A stretch of DNA of 43,000 bases from Azohydromonas aeria (GTDB lineage: Bacteria > Pseudomonadota > Gammaproteobacteria > Burkholderiales > Burkholderiaceae_C): assembly GCF_009760915.1 (NCBI RefSeq), contig NZ_VIDQ01000065.1, positions 1-43,000 of the forward strand, in the 5' to 3' direction. The notes beneath the pieces were generated by a model that was given only the letters and a program-made list of their open reading frames with translations, was not told where the DNA came from and searched no databases. Positions 42,147 to 43,000 of this stretch are shown here, piece after piece. A program made the position numbers and the translations under genes. The stretch's first letter is position 1. Each line of letters begins with the position of its first letter.

Positions 42147-42505
42147 CTACCAACAGTCAGCCTTGAGACGAACGGCTGCTGCACCTGCGTTTGACGTGCG
42201 CGGCACCAGCAGCAGCGTCGGTTGCCCACCAGCGACCAGCAGCATCAGCGCCCGGCGCCAGGAGCTGAGCTTGTGCGGCGTGCCGCTGCGCTCGATGTCG
42301 CTCACGGCCTGCGCATCCGTCCGGCCGACGACGGTGGCGGTGAGCTCCAGCGTCCAGCCCATGCGCAGCCGCAGTTCGCGCACCTGCTCTCCCGTGGGCT
42401 GCGCCAGTTCGGGGTAGATGGGCGTGAAGACGGTTTTCGGCCGCGCTTGTTCTGCCGTAGCTGAACCGTCGCAGACTTGGCAGCCCTTCCCTCGGACGCC
42501 AGCAT
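42147..42505 (-). pseudogene. Xre-like HTH protein with a frameshift
   Basis: A start at 42505 gives MLASEGRAAKSATVQLRQNK, and after a shift near 42435 a second frame reads TVFTPIYPELAQPTGEQ, RELRLRMGWTLELTATVVG, RTDAQAVSDIERSGTPHKLS and WRRALMLLVAGGQPTLLLVP. Together they make one protein of about 118 residues with a C-terminal helix-turn-helix of the Xre type. The join costs one base, so this is either a natural break or a sequencing error. It is not adjacent to a toxin gene. The regulator target is unknown. Confidence 0.5.
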
Positions 42506-42587
42506 GTGCGCTCCTCGGCGATTTCGGGCTGGCAGCGCGGCATGAGGTCTGGCCCGGGAGCGTGCTGAGCGGAAAACCGTCTGCTGC

Positions 42588-42869
42588 TTACCCAGGGCCT
42601 TGGTCTGGGTTAGTCGTCAGCCGCGCCAGCAGCGCCTCCACGACCGCGCGTGCCTGGCACTCCCGCCAGTACGAGCTTTCAAGATCGCAGGCGCAGCGGG
42701 TGCCGGCGTTGACGGCCGGGTGCTCGTAGAACACGGCCGGGCCGCTCGCTCCGTCGCCGACATAAATGGCATCCACCGAGCAACCCAGCTCCGCCGCAAT
42801 GATCTTCAGCGTGGCGGCGTGCTCGGCGGTGAGCGCCTCGTTGACCGGGAACAATCGCTTCACGGGCAT
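42588..42869 (-). CDS. Unknown small protein (93 aa)
   Basis: The product has an N-terminal FPVNEALTAEHAATLKIIAA then ELGCSVDAIYVGDGASGPAV, and a C-terminal helix rich in Arg/Ala (YWRECQARAVVEALLARLTT). It is not recognised. ATG 42869 has AAGGA directly adjoining; GTG 42863 has the same AAGGA at better spacing, so the true start may be the GTG. It seems natural in composition and lies next to an IS start. Confidence 0.5.
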   Translation of the reverse strand: MPVKRLFPVNEALTAEHAATLKIIAAELGCSVDAIYVGDGASGPAVFYEHPAVNAGTRCACDLESSYWRECQARAVVEALLARLTTNPDQGPG

Positions 42870-42937
42870 TCCTTAGTCTTACTGTGTCAATAATTTGATC
42901 TATATTTGTCCTATCCAGTCGCGCAGGAGGCTCGGGT

Positions 42938-43000
42938 ATGGACATGGGAGCACGGTTTGACGGGTACATGGCCCATCTAGCTGCAGGGCTGGGCCATGCC
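42938..43000 (+). CDS. Start of an IS701-like transposase (runs off the window)
   Basis: ATG 42938 follows AGGAGG. The first residues, RFDGYMAHLAAGLGHA, match the N-terminus of IS701-family DDE transposases (of the type RFExYVxxLxxALGHADR). Only 21 codons are in the window, so integrity cannot be judged. AT-rich sequence at 42880-42915 may include the IS end. Confidence 0.6.
   Translation, partial: MDMGARFDGYMAHLAAGLGHA

Overview
The window is high-GC DNA whose gene style suggests a betaproteobacterium of the Burkholderiales, probably near Comamonadaceae. This is inferred from codon use, IS types and protein style; there is no rRNA or housekeeping marker to settle it.

Layout. 0-5 kb is eroded accessory DNA: a small unknown gene coupled to the 3' tail of a lost partner, a 514-bp element with IS-like inverted ends, a frameshifted IS21 istB with its right-end repeats, an unknown 360-aa protein, a 59-aa glycine-rich protein and a DUF3883-like scrap. 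4.7-5.8 kb encodes an exported HAF-repeat protein. 6.4-27.2 kb is a large iron-acquisition island: FecI-type sigma, FecR, two STN-bearing TonB-dependent receptors, a PepSY membrane protein, a CBM9/DUF5916 barrel protein, fur with a ribbon-helix-helix gene, a divergent six-gene DUF2325 operon, and a reverse-strand operon of two more receptors and a second PepSY protein. 27.7-30 kb holds a zeta-type kinase with its small upstream partner and an exported cyanophycinase-like peptidase. 30.3-33.9 kb is one 1188-aa TIR-CHAT-NTPase-TPR protein. 34.4-37.2 kb, less GC-rich, has two lipoproteins and a trypsin-like protease. 37.5-39.6 kb is an IS3-family element nested in an older, broken IS3 transposase. 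39.6-42.0 kb is an Xre-RES toxin-antitoxin pair with a third, macro-like gene in the same transcription unit. The window ends in a frameshifted HTH gene, a small unknown gene and the start of an IS701-like transposase.

How the genes work together. A 19-bp motif of the form AATGnGAAnnnTTCnCATT (probable Fur box) lies before the sigma gene, the reverse receptor operon and in the fur/DUF2325 divergent region, with weaker copies before both STN receptors. A second motif, GACGTGAGGATCG, 12 bases, GCGTCT, occurs with identical spacing before fecR and both STN receptors and nowhere else that I found; I read it as the promoter of the local ECF sigma. Together they suggest Fur controls the sigma, and the sigma controls its own anti-sigma and two receptors. 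These receptors carry nearly identical leaders, signal peptides and STN signalling domains but unrelated plugs and barrels. The most unusual objects are the TIR-CHAT-NTPase-TPR protein, the Fur-linked DUF2325 operon of unknown small proteins, and the Xre-RES-macro-like operon.
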